64,000 bases of DNA from Candidatus Iainarchaeum sp. (GTDB lineage Archaea > Iainarchaeota > Iainarchaeia > Iainarchaeales > VGJJ01): NCBI GenBank assembly GCA_016699555.1, contig CP064981.1, positions 310,001 to 374,000 on the forward strand. Reading direction: 5' to 3'. The notes under the pieces were generated by a model. That model saw only the letters and a program-made list of their open reading frames with translations. It had not been told where the DNA came from and ran no database searches. Below, piece by piece: positions 9,243-18,063 of this stretch (within the stretch, counting starts at the first letter, position 1; every line of letters starts with the position of its first letter). Both the position numbers and the translations under genes were made by a program.

Positions 9243-9637
9243 TGCCTGAAAACAAAGTCGCCTCTGCGATGGAAATGAAAATGGAAGAAAAGGCCAAAGC
9301 CAAGGCCGAAGAAAAGAAAGTCGACGCTCCTGCAAAGAAAGAAGAGAAGAAAGAAGCCAAGGGCTTCGCCATGGAATTGGAAGACTTCGGTTACATCAAG
9401 TTCCCCTTGATGACGGAAAAAGCCATCAACCTCATCGAAAAAGAAAACAAACTCTCTTTCATCGCCACTCCTCAAGCCACGAAGACCGACATCAAGAAAT
9501 TGATCGAAAAGGTCTACAAGGTCAAAGTCTCCAGCGTGAATGTCTTGAACGACATGAAAGGGAGAAAGAAAGTAACCGTCAAGCTCGACAAGAAATACAA
9601 AGCCGAAGAACTCGCGGCCAAACTCGGAGTGATCTAA
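9242..9637 (+). CDS. rpl23: 50S ribosomal protein uL23 with Lys/Ala-rich N-terminal extension
   Basis: 131 residues. The C-terminal ~85 form the conserved uL23 fold (FPLMTEKAINLIEKENKLSF, then VYKVKVSSVNVLNDMKGRKK), a rim protein at the tunnel exit that contacts SRP and SecY. The first ~45 residues are a charged Lys/Glu/Ala extension. One-base overlap with uL4 and a 1-nt gap to uL2. Confidence 0.95.
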   Translation: MPENKVASAMEMKMEEKAKAKAEEKKVDAPAKKEEKKEAKGFAMELEDFGYIKFPLMTEKAINLIEKENKLSFIATPQATKTDIKKLIEKVYKVKVSSVNVLNDMKGRKKVTVKLDKKYKAEELAAKLGVI

Positions 9638-9638
9638 T

Positions 9639-10364
9639 ATGGGTAAGCGACTCATGATTCAACGCCGCGGAAAAGGCGGCACTCCATGGACCGCATCATT
9701 CCACGGAAAGGCGGATGTCGCCTACATGGAATACTCCGCTACTCAGAGAGACGGCCTCATGACCGGACAGGTCTTGGAACTCGTCGACGATCCCACCAAG
9801 ACCAGCGTCTTGGCCGAAATCGTGCTGGACAACAATTATCACATCTTCAACGTCGCCGCCGAAGGACTTTCGGTGGGACAGCGCATCGAAATAGGCAAAC
9901 AAGCCGCGCTACAAATTGGCAACATCATGCCCGTGAAAGACATTCCCGAAGGAGCGCCCATCTTCAACGTCGAAATCCAGCCCGGTGACGGCGGAAAGCT
10001 CGTCCGCAGCTCCGGCGGATACGCTCTCGTGATGAGCAAGGAAGCCAAGCGCGTGCTCATCAAACTCCCCTCCACGAAAATGATTTCCGTCCATCCCGAT
10101 TCACGCGCCACCATCGGGAACGTCTCCTGCGGCACACGCGTGGACAAGCCCATGATGAAAGCAGGGAACCGCTCCCACGAAAGAAGCGCAAAGAAGAAGC
10201 TCTACCCCATTGTCCGCGGTGTAGCCATGAACCCGAACTCCCACCCATTTGGTGGATCGCAGCACCACCCCGGAAAGTCAAAGTCGACCGCCAGAAGCGC
10301 ACCTGCCGGAAGAAAGGTCGGAGCCATTGCATCCAAGCGCACAGGAAGAAAGAAGAAGAACTAA
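9639..10364 (+). CDS. rpl2: 50S ribosomal protein uL2
   Basis: 241 residues. uL2 is required for subunit association and peptidyl transfer. Seen: MGKRLMIQRRGKGG at the start and VAMNPNSHPFGGSQHHPGK near the C-terminus, which holds the conserved histidine of the VAMNPVDHPHGG family motif. Basic tail SKRTGRKKKN. Confidence 0.97.
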   Translation: MGKRLMIQRRGKGGTPWTASFHGKADVAYMEYSATQRDGLMTGQVLELVDDPTKTSVLAEIVLDNNYHIFNVAAEGLSVGQRIEIGKQAALQIGNIMPVKDIPEGAPIFNVEIQPGDGGKLVRSSGGYALVMSKEAKRVLIKLPSTKMISVHPDSRATIGNVSCGTRVDKPMMKAGNRSHERSAKKKLYPIVRGVAMNPNSHPFGGSQHHPGKSKSTARSAPAGRKVGAIASKRTGRKKKN

Positions 10365-10376
10365 AGGTGAAAAACG

Positions 10377-10793
10377 ATGGCCAAAGACTTCACATTCCGA
10401 GGAAAAACGTTGCCCGAACTGCAACAAATGCCCCTGCAAGACTTTGCAAAACTCTGCAAAGCCCGCATTCGCCGCAGCCTCGAGCGATCCGCTGTCAACG
10501 AGGACTTCAAGAAGTTCCACGCGCGCGTGCAGAAGGGACACGAACTCCTCAAGGCAGGAAAATTGCCCGTCAACAAGCCCATCAAGACCACATTGCGCGA
10601 ATTCCCCATCCTTCCACAGATGGTCGGACTCAAGATCGCCGTGCACAAAGGGAACGCATTCGAATCGTTCGATGTCCAGCCCGAAATGCTCGGACACCGC
10701 GTGGGCGAATACATCTTGACACGCAAAACAGTGAAACACGGAAAAGCCGGAATCGGAGCCTCGAAGAGCTCCACGGCCATCACGGCCCGCTGA
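10377..10793 (+). CDS. rps19: 30S ribosomal protein uS19
   Basis: 138 residues, archaeal-type uS19 of the small-subunit head. The conserved core is LPQMVGLKIAVHKGNAFESF followed by EMLGHRVGEYILTRKTVKHGKAGIGASKSS. AAGGTGAAAAACG before the ATG is a good ribosome site. The next gene starts 15 nt downstream. Confidence 0.96.
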   Translation: MAKDFTFRGKTLPELQQMPLQDFAKLCKARIRRSLERSAVNEDFKKFHARVQKGHELLKAGKLPVNKPIKTTLREFPILPQMVGLKIAVHKGNAFESFDVQPEMLGHRVGEYILTRKTVKHGKAGIGASKSSTAITAR

Positions 10794-10808
10794 TAGGATG
10801 CTGATGTT

Positions 10809-11285
10809 ATGAGCAAAACCACATTCAACTACCAAGGCACGTACGACGACACCCGCATGGCCCGCGCCATCACCACGAACAGACCTGCGAGCGTGAAGTA
10901 CAGCCTGGAAATCGCACGCTGCATCAAGGGAAAGACCATCCAAGACGCGCAGACTTTCCTGCAGAACATCGTGGAAGAGAAAGCCTTCCTCCCATTGCGC
11001 ACCTATCACAAGAAAATCCCCCACCGCAAGGGAGCTAGCGTCTTCGGAACGAAATCGGGAAGATATCCTTGGAAGACATGCGAAGCATGGCAAGCGTTGT
11101 TGAACTCGGTGAAAGCCAATGCGGACGTCAAAGGATTGGACACGAAAAAATTGCGCGTCGTCCACGCCAATGCCACGCACGGATTCTCACGCATCCGCTA
11201 TCAGAACCAAGGAAGAATTTCCAACAAAGCCAAGAAGAGCAAATCCGCTCACTTGGAAGTCATTGTGCGCGAGGTGAAGGCATGA
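10809..11285 (+). CDS. rpl22: 50S ribosomal protein uL22
   Basis: 158 residues. Recognised from the archaeal block ARCIKGKTIQDAQTFLQNIVE, the beta-hairpin region YPWKTCEAWQALLNSVKANAD and the C-terminal VVHANATHGFSRIRYQNQGRISN, rich in basic residues that line the exit tunnel. ATGA overlap with uS3. Confidence 0.95.
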   Translation: MSKTTFNYQGTYDDTRMARAITTNRPASVKYSLEIARCIKGKTIQDAQTFLQNIVEEKAFLPLRTYHKKIPHRKGASVFGTKSGRYPWKTCEAWQALLNSVKANADVKGLDTKKLRVVHANATHGFSRIRYQNQGRISNKAKKSKSAHLEVIVREVKA

Positions 11286-11962
11286 TTGAGAAAGGATTTA
11301 CCAAGCAGGCTGTCAACAAAGTCCGCCTTTACCAGTACATGAAGAAAGAACTGGACCGCGCCGGATTCACGGAATTGGACATCGTCAAGACGCCTTTGGT
11401 CACGCGCATCGTCATCCACGTCTCCAAGCCCGGCTTGGCCATCGGAAAGGGCGGACAGAACATCCGCACGCTCACGGAAACGATCAACCGCGAATACGGG
11501 ATCGAAAATCCCCAGATCGAAATCAAAGAAATCACTACCCCAGAATTGGACTCCAAATCCGTCATCGACCGCATGAAATCCGCCATCGAACGAGGATTCG
11601 CATGGAGAAGCGTCGCATTCAAGACACTTGAAGACGTCTACCGCGCCGGCGCACAAGGAGTCGAAATCATCCTCTCCGGAAAGCTCGCAGGAAAAGGCGG
11701 AAGAAAGAAACAAGTCCGCTTCTCGAAGGGATACATGAAGAAAGTGGGAGACCAGACCAAGTTGGTCGATCAAGCCAAAGTCACCTCCTACCCCAAAGTC
11801 GGAGCCATCGGCCTCACGGTGCGCATCATCCGCCCCGGCGTTTTCTTCCCCGACAAGATGAACGTCAAAGAATACATCGCCAAGAAGAAAGCGCGCGACG
11901 CAGGCGTCGTCGAAGCGCAGCCCGTTGCGACCGAAACGAAAGAACCGGAGGCAGCCGCATGA
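11282..11962 (+). CDS. rps3: 30S ribosomal protein uS3
   Basis: 226 residues from ATG 11282, which overlaps the uL22 stop as ATGA; the frame is open further upstream but lies inside rpl22. The KH domain is visible as PGLAIGKGGQNIRTLTETI. The C-terminal domain has GAQGVEIILSGKLAGKGGRKKQVRF. An Ala/Glu-rich tail follows. uS3 lies at the mRNA entry channel. GAGGTGAAGGC is its ribosome site. Confidence 0.97.
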   Translation: MIEKGFTKQAVNKVRLYQYMKKELDRAGFTELDIVKTPLVTRIVIHVSKPGLAIGKGGQNIRTLTETINREYGIENPQIEIKEITTPELDSKSVIDRMKSAIERGFAWRSVAFKTLEDVYRAGAQGVEIILSGKLAGKGGRKKQVRFSKGYMKKVGDQTKLVDQAKVTSYPKVGAIGLTVRIIRPGVFFPDKMNVKEYIAKKKARDAGVVEAQPVATETKEPEAAA

Positions 11963-12174
11963 ATAAGAAATTGAACGACATGCGCCAGATGTCCGTGACG
12001 GAAATGAACGTCAAAATGGCCCAGCTCAAGAACGACTTGGCCAAAGAGCAGTCCGTCAAAGCAACCAACACGCGACCAGAGAACCCAGGAAAAGCGCGTC
12101 TGTTGCGTAGACAGATCGCGCGCATTCTGACGTTCAAGCGCCAGAAAGAAACGAAAGGAGAGGTGAGCCCTTAA
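11959..12174 (+). CDS. rpl29: 50S ribosomal protein uL29
   Basis: 71 residues, two-helix uL29: MNKKLNDMRQMSVTEMN, then LRRQIARILTFKRQKE. Overlaps the uS3 stop as ATGA. The aIF1 gene starts 2 nt after its stop, the usual archaeal order. Confidence 0.94.
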   Translation: MNKKLNDMRQMSVTEMNVKMAQLKNDLAKEQSVKATNTRPENPGKARLLRRQIARILTFKRQKETKGEVSP

Positions 12175-12176
12175 CC

Positions 12177-12476
12177 ATGGAAAGTATGTGCAATATCTGC
12201 GGATTGCCCAAGAACATTTGTGTTTGCGGACAAATCGCCAAAGAGAGCCAAAAGATCATCGTGACAATGGAAAAACGCCGATTCAACAAGTATCTCACGA
12301 TCGTGTCGGGATTGGATCCCACCATCGTCAAGGATATCGCGAAGACGTTGAAAAACAAACTCGCGTGCGGCGGAACCATCAATGGCGATCGCATCGAATT
12401 GCAAGGAAACCACAAGAAAGAGGTTAAGGAAATACTCGTCAAAGAAGGATTCAAGGAGAACAGCATCCATGATTAA
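12177..12476 (+). CDS. translation initiation factor aIF1 (SUI1 family)
   Basis: 99 residues. An N-terminal four-Cys knuckle (CNICGLPKNICVC, residues 5-17) is followed by the SUI1 fold, with ITVMEKRRFNKYLTIVSGL-type strands and LKNKLACGGTINGDRIELQGNH. aIF1 promotes scanning and start-site fidelity on the 30S subunit. In archaea this gene commonly lies between uL29 and rnp1, as here. It overlaps rnp1 by 8 nt. Confidence 0.95.
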   Translation: MESMCNICGLPKNICVCGQIAKESQKIIVTMEKRRFNKYLTIVSGLDPTIVKDIAKTLKNKLACGGTINGDRIELQGNHKKEVKEILVKEGFKENSIHD

Positions 12477-12768
12477 AACAGCCACATATTCCATTTCCGG
12501 CAAAGTCTTGCCCTTCCACGAAATGATCGGACTCAACGTCCGCGTTTCCGGTTCGAAGGATACGCAGAAGCAAGCCATGCAGGGAAAGATCGTGGATGAG
12601 ACGCAACGCACATTCGTCATCGAAACGCCAAACGGAATGGAAAAGACCATCCCGAAGAACGAGAGCACATTCACATTCGACTTGACACAGGGAGAAGCCA
12701 TCGAAGTGGAAGGGAAAGACATCCTTTACACGCCCGTTGAGCGACTCAAAGCAAAGTGGGGGAACTAA
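12469..12768 (+). CDS. rnp1: RNase P protein component 1 (Rnp1/Pop4/p29)
   Basis: 99 residues from ATG 12469, set by AAGGAGA at 12453-12459; a longer frame upstream lies within aIF1. The Sm-like p29 fold is recognisable from GLNVRVSGSKDTQKQAMQGKIVDETQRTF and a closing IEVEGKDILYTPVERLKAKW. Rnp1 is part of the archaeal RNase P holoenzyme that removes tRNA 5' leaders, relevant to the unusual structured tRNA leaders in this window. Confidence 0.93.
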   Translation: MIKTATYSISGKVLPFHEMIGLNVRVSGSKDTQKQAMQGKIVDETQRTFVIETPNGMEKTIPKNESTFTFDLTQGEAIEVEGKDILYTPVERLKAKWGN

Positions 12769-12770
12769 AT

Positions 12771-13154
12771 ATGCCAAAAGGAAAAACAACCACGACAAAA
12801 GAACACCCAAGCGAATTCCCCGTACGCGGAAATGAATTCGTCGGAAAGGTCGTTTCGGCCAAGGCACCCAAAACAATTACCGTCGAACGCGAAATCACCG
12901 TGTACGTCCCCAAATTCGAACGCTACAAGAAGATCCGCTCCAAAGTGCACGCGCACAATCCCGATTACATGCACGCCAAGGAAGGCGACATCGTGCGCAT
13001 CGGAGAGACCAGAAAGATCTCCAAGACCAAGGCGTTCATCGTCACCGAGATCGTCGGCCATTCCAAGATCGAAGCCAAACGCGAAGAGATGAAAGAAGGC
13101 ATGCGCGTGAAAGCCCATAAGGCAGAAGCAAAAGCAGAGGAGGAAGCGCAATGA
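12771..13154 (+). CDS. rps17: 30S ribosomal protein uS17
   Basis: 127 residues from ATG 12771, 2 nt after the rnp1 stop. OB-fold uS17: FVGKVVSAKAPKTITVEREI, then YKKIRSKVHAHNPDYMHAKEGDIVRIGETR. The C-terminal tail is Ala/Glu/Lys-rich. ATGA overlap with uL14. Confidence 0.95.
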   Translation: MPKGKTTTTKEHPSEFPVRGNEFVGKVVSAKAPKTITVEREITVYVPKFERYKKIRSKVHAHNPDYMHAKEGDIVRIGETRKISKTKAFIVTEIVGHSKIEAKREEMKEGMRVKAHKAEAKAEEEAQ

Positions 13155-13549
13155 AATCCATCTCCGCTAACGTCACCAAGGGATTGACCAAGAAATCGCG
13201 CTGCGTCTGCGCAGACAACTCCGGAGCAAAAGAAGTCGAAATCATCTCCGTATTCCGACACACCTCCCGAAAGAGAATGCAGCCCCGCGCAGGGATCGCG
13301 GACATGGTCAACGTCGTCGTCAAGACCGGAAAACCCGAAATCAGAAAGAAAGTCGAACGCGCCGTCATCGTCCGCGTCCGAAAAGAATTCAAGCGACCCG
13401 ATGGAACGCGCATCAAATTCGAAGACAACGCCGTCGTGTTAGTGGATGAAAAGGGATTGCCCAAAGCATCCGAAGTCAAAGGAATCATCGCCAAAGAAGT
13501 CGGAGAACGCTTCCCCAAAATCGCGGGAATAGCACCCGGACTGGTGTAA
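13151..13549 (+). CDS. rpl14: 50S ribosomal protein uL14
   Basis: 132 residues. The uL14 barrel is recognised from ADNSGAKEVEIISVF, GIADMVNVVVKTGKPEIRKK, AVIVRVRKEFKRPDG and FEDNAVVLVDEKG. It contacts uL19/eL19 and elongation-factor surfaces on the 50S subunit. Starts on the uS17 stop. Confidence 0.96.
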   Translation: MKSISANVTKGLTKKSRCVCADNSGAKEVEIISVFRHTSRKRMQPRAGIADMVNVVVKTGKPEIRKKVERAVIVRVRKEFKRPDGTRIKFEDNAVVLVDEKGLPKASEVKGIIAKEVGERFPKIAGIAPGLV

Positions 13550-13569
13550 CGAGCGAGCACTGATGTGAT

Positions 13570-13983
13570 ATGACCCAAACCAAGAACCCCGGAACCCAAC
13601 GCTTGCGCGTCTATGAAGCCGATCAGCAGGCACGCTACTCCATGATGAGCGCCCACCTCTCCAAAGAATTGCGCACCGCCCACAAGACACGCAACCTCGC
13701 CGTGCGCGTCGGAGACACCGTCAAAGTGATGCGCGGAGACTGGAAAGGAAAGAGCGGGGAAGTCACCCAAGTCAACTACGTCCGCAACCGCATCTTCGTC
13801 AAAGGAATCACACACAAACGCGCCACGGGAAAAGAAGCCTTCATCGGATTCCGCCCCAGCAACGTCATGATTACTGCGCTCGAAGGAAAAGAGAAGCGCC
13901 GCACCGTCAAAGGAAAAGCCGCAACAAAGAAAGCAACCACTAAGACCGCTGCTCCCGCAAAAGCGGCAGGGAAAAAGGAGTAA
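13570..13983 (+). CDS. rpl24: 50S ribosomal protein uL24
   Basis: 137 residues. Archaeal N-terminus (YSMMSAHLSKELRTAHKTRNLAVRVGD) precedes the KOW motif VKVMRGDWKGKSGEVTQVNY. The tail (last ~30 residues) is Lys/Ala/Thr-rich. GATGTGAT before the ATG is a weak ribosome site. Confidence 0.95.
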   Translation: MTQTKNPGTQRLRVYEADQQARYSMMSAHLSKELRTAHKTRNLAVRVGDTVKVMRGDWKGKSGEVTQVNYVRNRIFVKGITHKRATGKEAFIGFRPSNVMITALEGKEKRRTVKGKAATKKATTKTAAPAKAAGKKE

Positions 13984-13988
13984 TCGCC

Positions 13989-14735
13989 ATGGCAAAGAAA
14001 GGACACAACTACAAGCAGAAGCGCCTCTCCGTCTCTCCCGTCAGACACCTCGCCCGAAAGGAAAACACCTGGACCATCAAGCAGTACCCCGGAGCCCACA
14101 CCGGAGAAAGCAGCGTCCCCATCGCTTTCGTCTTGAGAGAAATGTTGCACCTCGCTGCGACGATGAAAGAAGCCAAGCACATCCTGGACAAAGGACAAGT
14201 CCAAGTCGATGGCGTCGTCGTCAAAGAAGCCAAGCACGCCGTGGGATTGTTCGATTCCATCTCCATTCCCGAAATGAAGAAGCACTACATCCTCGCCTAC
14301 GACATGAAAGGAAGACTCGTCGTCAAAGAAGCCGACGCCAAAGCCATCACTCAAAAGATCGGCCGCGTGGTGCGCAAGAACATTGTGACCGGAAACAAAT
14401 TCCAGGTCCAGACGCACGACGGATACACCTACAAGAGCGCCGACGCCAAGATCCGCGTAGGGGACTCAGTCATCGTCAATACGCAAGACGGAAAGATCGT
14501 GCAGCACCTGCCCATGAACAAAGGCAATAGCGTCTACATCATCGGCGGAACCCATGTCGGAGAAGTCGCCAAAGTCGAAGGCATCGTCGAAGGGACCATG
14601 AAGCGCGACAAATTAGTGGATTTGAGCGAAGGAAAAGAACGCTTCCAAACCACTGCACAGAACGTCATGGTCATCAACGACCAGATGCTCGGCTGGATGA
14701 AGCAAGTCTTGCACGTCAACGGGGGGAACAACTAA
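13989..14735 (+). CDS. rps4e: 30S ribosomal protein eS4
   Basis: 248 residues, an archaeal/eukaryotic-only protein. Order of domains: N-terminal RNA-binding region (VRHLARKENTWTIKQYPG), an S4-like domain (AATMKEAKHILDKGQVQVDGVVV), a central domain and a C-terminal KOW segment. It overlaps the uL5 start by one base. Confidence 0.95.
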   Translation: MAKKGHNYKQKRLSVSPVRHLARKENTWTIKQYPGAHTGESSVPIAFVLREMLHLAATMKEAKHILDKGQVQVDGVVVKEAKHAVGLFDSISIPEMKKHYILAYDMKGRLVVKEADAKAITQKIGRVVRKNIVTGNKFQVQTHDGYTYKSADAKIRVGDSVIVNTQDGKIVQHLPMNKGNSVYIIGGTHVGEVAKVEGIVEGTMKRDKLVDLSEGKERFQTTAQNVMVINDQMLGWMKQVLHVNGGNN

Positions 14736-15256
14736 TGAATCAAAACGCCGAAAGCCCCATGAAGCATATCCGCATCGAGAAAGTGACCGTCAATATGGGC
14801 GTCGGAAAGACGGGCGAAGAGCACAAGCGCGCCATGGAGATCATGCAGAAGATCACCGGCACAAAACCCGTGCAGACCATGTGTAAGGTCAAGATTCCCG
14901 CATGGGGAATCCGCGAAGGGCTCGCCATCGGATGCAAAGTCACTTTGCGAAAGACCAAGGCCGAAGCATTCCTCAAGAACGCCTTGCAGGCAAAAGAAAA
15001 GACATTGAACAAGAAAAGCTTCGACAAGAGCGGAAACGTCGGATTCGGGATCAAGGAATACATCGACTTGCCCGGCTCGAAGTACGATCCCAAGCTCGGA
15101 ATCCGCGGATTCGACGTCCTAGTGACGCTCGAACGACCAGGGTATCGCATCAAGAAGCGACGCACCAATCCTTCCCCCGTCGGGAAAGCACACCAAATCA
15201 CCCAAGATGAGGCCGTGCAGTTCATGCAGGAAAAATTTGGAGTGAAAGTGATCTAA
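14735..15256 (+). CDS. rpl5: 50S ribosomal protein uL5
   Basis: 173 residues, archaeal-type uL5, a 5S rRNA-binding protein of the central protuberance. Seen: VNMGVGKTGEEHKRAMEIMQKITG, IREGLAIGCKVTLRKTKAEAFL and YDPKLGIRGFDVLVTLERPGYR. Confidence 0.96.
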   Translation: MNQNAESPMKHIRIEKVTVNMGVGKTGEEHKRAMEIMQKITGTKPVQTMCKVKIPAWGIREGLAIGCKVTLRKTKAEAFLKNALQAKEKTLNKKSFDKSGNVGFGIKEYIDLPGSKYDPKLGIRGFDVLVTLERPGYRIKKRRTNPSPVGKAHQITQDEAVQFMQEKFGVKVI

Positions 15257-15257
15257 C

Positions 15258-15440
15258 ATGATAAACCCCCTCAAAGCAAAAATGAAAGCCGAGCAGAAGA
15301 AGCGCGACTTGGCTCCGACGCAGCAGTACTGCAAGAACTGCGGCAACAACAAGGGAATGATCCATCGCTACAACATCAACCTGTGCAGACGATGCTTCAA
15401 GGAATTCGCAGAAATGATGGGGTTCAAGAAGTACAGCTAA
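15258..15440 (+). CDS. rps14: 30S ribosomal protein uS14, zinc-binding type
   Basis: 60 residues. The C-terminal zinc ribbon CKNCGNNKGMIHRYNINLCRRC (four Cys) is the archaeal uS14 signature, followed by FKEFAEMMGFKKYS. One nt after the uL5 stop. Confidence 0.95.
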   Translation: MINPLKAKMKAEQKKRDLAPTQQYCKNCGNNKGMIHRYNINLCRRCFKEFAEMMGFKKYS

Positions 15441-15456
15441 GGAGGTGTAACAAACT

Positions 15457-15849
15457 ATGACTCAAACCGATCCAATCGCAGATGCACTCGTGCACATCAA
15501 AAACAGTCAGACCGCGTCAAAGACCAGCATCACGCTCCGTCCTGGAAGCAAGCTACTCGGACAGATCCTCCGCGTCATGAAGGAAAAAGGATACATCGCC
15601 AAGTTCACCGAAAAGAACGACATGCGCGGCGCATTCTATGAAGTGGAACTGAACGGAAAGATCAACCAAGTGGCAGCCATCAAACCCCGTTACGCCGTCG
15701 GAAAGAACGAATTCGAAAAATTCGAAAAACGCTTCTTGCCCGCACGCGATATCGGAATGATGATCGTCTCCACCTCCCAAGGCGTCATGACCCACCAAGA
15801 AAGCAAAGAGAAATCAATCGGAGGACGCTTGTTGGCGTACATCTACTAA
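15457..15849 (+). CDS. rps8: 30S ribosomal protein uS8
   Basis: 130 residues. Recognised from DPIADALVHIKNSQTA at the start, GYIAKFTEKNDMRGAFYEVELNG in the middle and the closing IMIVSTSQGVMTHQES-type segment. GGAGGTG at 15441-15447 is the canonical ribosome site. Confidence 0.96.
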   Translation: MTQTDPIADALVHIKNSQTASKTSITLRPGSKLLGQILRVMKEKGYIAKFTEKNDMRGAFYEVELNGKINQVAAIKPRYAVGKNEFEKFEKRFLPARDIGMMIVSTSQGVMTHQESKEKSIGGRLLAYIY

Positions 15850-15875
15850 TAAACGATTGCAAGGAATGAATCTCT

Positions 15876-16427
15876 ATGGCAGCCAAAAAACCCGAAAAGA
15901 AACACATCGTGGCCATTCCGGCCGGCGTCAACGTGACTTACCAGCACGGCACCATGACTGCCACCAAGGGAAACAAGACATCCCACAAGCACCTGGCAAC
16001 GCCCGAAGTGCACATCAAGATCGAAGGCAGCGAAGTCCACTTCGCCCCCATCAACACGAAAAGAAAGACCATCGCCATCCTGAACGCACTCATGGCCCAC
16101 ACGCAGAACCTCATCACCGGAGCCGAAAAGGGATACTTCTACAAGTTGACCGTCGTCCACTCCCACTTCCCCATGAATATCGCCAAGAAAGAAAACCGCG
16201 TGGAAATCTCCAATTTCTTGGGAGAAAAAGCCCCACGCATCGCCATGATCCTCGGAAAGGACACGCAAGTGGAAATCAAAGGAAAAGAAATCACCGTTAA
16301 AGGATTTAACAAAGAAGACGTCGCACAGACCGCAGGGAACATGGAAATCGTCACCCGCGAAAAGAAGAAAGACCAACGCGTCTTCCAAGATGGCATCTAC
16401 ATCGTCGAGCACGGGGTGAACGCATGA
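15876..16427 (+). CDS. rpl6: 50S ribosomal protein uL6
   Basis: 183 residues with the two uL6 domains: VNVTYQHGTMTATKGNKT, MAHTQNLITGAEKGYFYKLTVV and FLGEKAPRIAMILG. ATGA overlap with eL32. Confidence 0.95.
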   Translation: MAAKKPEKKHIVAIPAGVNVTYQHGTMTATKGNKTSHKHLATPEVHIKIEGSEVHFAPINTKRKTIAILNALMAHTQNLITGAEKGYFYKLTVVHSHFPMNIAKKENRVEISNFLGEKAPRIAMILGKDTQVEIKGKEITVKGFNKEDVAQTAGNMEIVTREKKKDQRVFQDGIYIVEHGVNA

Positions 16428-17083
16428 ATAACGAAGTAAAAGCCGCAACCGAAAAGAAGAACACCTCGGACGAGAACTCCACCATCATGCGACCCGTCAG
16501 TAAGCAGCACACGCAAGCCGTCGACGCCAAGCACGTCGAGAAAGTCGTCGAAAAGGCCATGGTCGAAACCGCCAAAGAAATGAATAGCGGAAAAGAAGCC
16601 AAGCCCGTCGCAAAAGCGAAAAAAGAAGACAAGAAAACAGAAACGATCGCAACCAAACCCGTCAAGAAAAAAGGAAAGAAAGCCGTGTGGGTCAAGAAGA
16701 ACAAAGTCAAGAAAGACGCCAAAGTCAAAGAAGCCCAAGGCGATGTCACCGGAAAATGGAAACCCGTCTTCTGGGGACGCTTCGGAAAGAAGAACCTACG
16801 CACGCAGCGCGACCCCAAGTACGCCAAATGGAGAAAACCACGCGGAATCGATATCCTGCGCGAACGCAACGACGGCGAATTGCCGAACTCGGGATTCCAG
16901 ACCCCCAAGGCATTCCGCTTCGTCCATCCCTCGGGATACCGCGAAGTACTGGTGCAATCCAAGAGCGACTTGGACAAGATCAAGCCCATGCACGCCGCAC
17001 GATTCTCCCGCACCATGGGAAGAAAGAAGCGCATCGAATTGATCCAGTACGCGAATTCCAAAAACATCCCCATCCTGAACTGA
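16424..17083 (+). CDS. rpl32e: 50S ribosomal protein eL32 with long N-terminal extension
   Basis: 219 residues. The C-terminal ~110 are eL32: FGKKNLRTQRDPKYAKWRKP, RGIDILRERNDGELPNSGFQ and FVHPSGYREVLVQSKSDL, then TMGRKKRIELIQYA. The first ~105 residues are a Lys/Ala/Glu/Val-rich, probably disordered extension absent from most eL32 proteins. It may reach across the 50S surface or be purely lineage-specific. Confidence 0.93.
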   Translation: MNNEVKAATEKKNTSDENSTIMRPVSKQHTQAVDAKHVEKVVEKAMVETAKEMNSGKEAKPVAKAKKEDKKTETIATKPVKKKGKKAVWVKKNKVKKDAKVKEAQGDVTGKWKPVFWGRFGKKNLRTQRDPKYAKWRKPRGIDILRERNDGELPNSGFQTPKAFRFVHPSGYREVLVQSKSDLDKIKPMHAARFSRTMGRKKRIELIQYANSKNIPILN

Positions 17084-17093
17084 GGCAACGAAC

Positions 17094-17528
17094 ATGAATC
17101 AACACAAATTCAAACGAATGGCAGCTGACATCTTCGGTGTAGGAGAATCCAAGATCTGGATCGATCCCGCACAACTCGCCAAAGTCAAGGAAGCAATGAC
17201 CCGCGATGATATCCGCAAACTCATCGCCGAACGCGTCATCCGCAAGCGCAAAGACCACGGTCACTCCCGCGGAAGCGCACGCATCCTGCAGGCGAAGAAA
17301 GCACTGGGAAGACGCAAAGGACCCGGAAAGCGAACAGGGACCCAAAAGGCACGCATGAAACCCAAGCAACAATGGATCTCCCGCGTCCGCGCATTGCGCA
17401 AGGCCTTGAAGACCATGAAGTCCGAAGGGAAAGTCACGGACAACTACGGAACATTGTACAAGCAAGTCAAAGGAAATCTTTTCCGCGGAAAGAAACACCT
17501 CGAGACAGTAATCGGTGGAGGAAAGTAA
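17094..17528 (+). CDS. rpl19e: 50S ribosomal protein eL19
   Basis: 144 residues, mostly helical and basic: KRMAADIFGVGESKIWIDP, DDIRKLIAERVIRKRKDHG, HSRGSARILQAKKALGRRKG. An archaeal/eukaryotic protein of the 50S subunit surface. Followed 1 nt later by uL18. Confidence 0.95.
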   Translation: MNQHKFKRMAADIFGVGESKIWIDPAQLAKVKEAMTRDDIRKLIAERVIRKRKDHGHSRGSARILQAKKALGRRKGPGKRTGTQKARMKPKQQWISRVRALRKALKTMKSEGKVTDNYGTLYKQVKGNLFRGKKHLETVIGGGK

Positions 17529-17529
17529 T

Positions 17530-18063
17530 ATGAGTAAGACATCGACATTCACGACCAAATTCCGCCGCCGCCAGGAAGGAAAGACCAATTACGTCAAGCG
17601 CGCCGCCCAACTCAAGAGCGGAAAGATCCGCGCCATCGTGCGAAAGTCAACCAACCATATGCGCGTGCAGTTCGTCGAACACCGTGCAGGAATGGACTAC
17701 GTCCTCGCCGAAGGGAGCAGCATCGAACTCAAGAAATACAAGTACACCGGCCACACGGGAAATCTCCCCGCAGCGTATCTCGCAGGATACCTCGCCGGAA
17801 AGCGCTTGCACGCATTGGGTAAGAACGACGTCATCGCCGACATCGGAGTACAGAAACCCCCACTGCAGACGCGCGTCTTCGCCGCCATCAAAGGGATCCA
17901 GGACGCCGGCATCCAAATCGCAGCCGACGCCGAAGCATTCCCCAAAGAGGAAAGACTGCACGGTAAGCACATCGAAGCCAATCCCAACAAGAAAGATGGC
18001 GCAGCATTTACCAAGATGGTCGCAGATACCAAACAGCACATCAACGCCGGGGTGAACAAATAA
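17530..18063 (+). CDS. rpl18: 50S ribosomal protein uL18
   Basis: 177 residues from ATG 17530, preceded by GGTGGAGGAAAGTAAT. 5S rRNA-binding protein. Archaeal signatures: FRRRQEGKTNYVKRAAQLKS, GHTGNLPAAYLAGYLAGKRL and GIQDAGIQIAADAEAFPKEE, then GKHIEANPNKKDGAAF. One-base overlap with uS5. Confidence 0.95.
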   Translation: MSKTSTFTTKFRRRQEGKTNYVKRAAQLKSGKIRAIVRKSTNHMRVQFVEHRAGMDYVLAEGSSIELKKYKYTGHTGNLPAAYLAGYLAGKRLHALGKNDVIADIGVQKPPLQTRVFAAIKGIQDAGIQIAADAEAFPKEERLHGKHIEANPNKKDGAAFTKMVADTKQHINAGVNK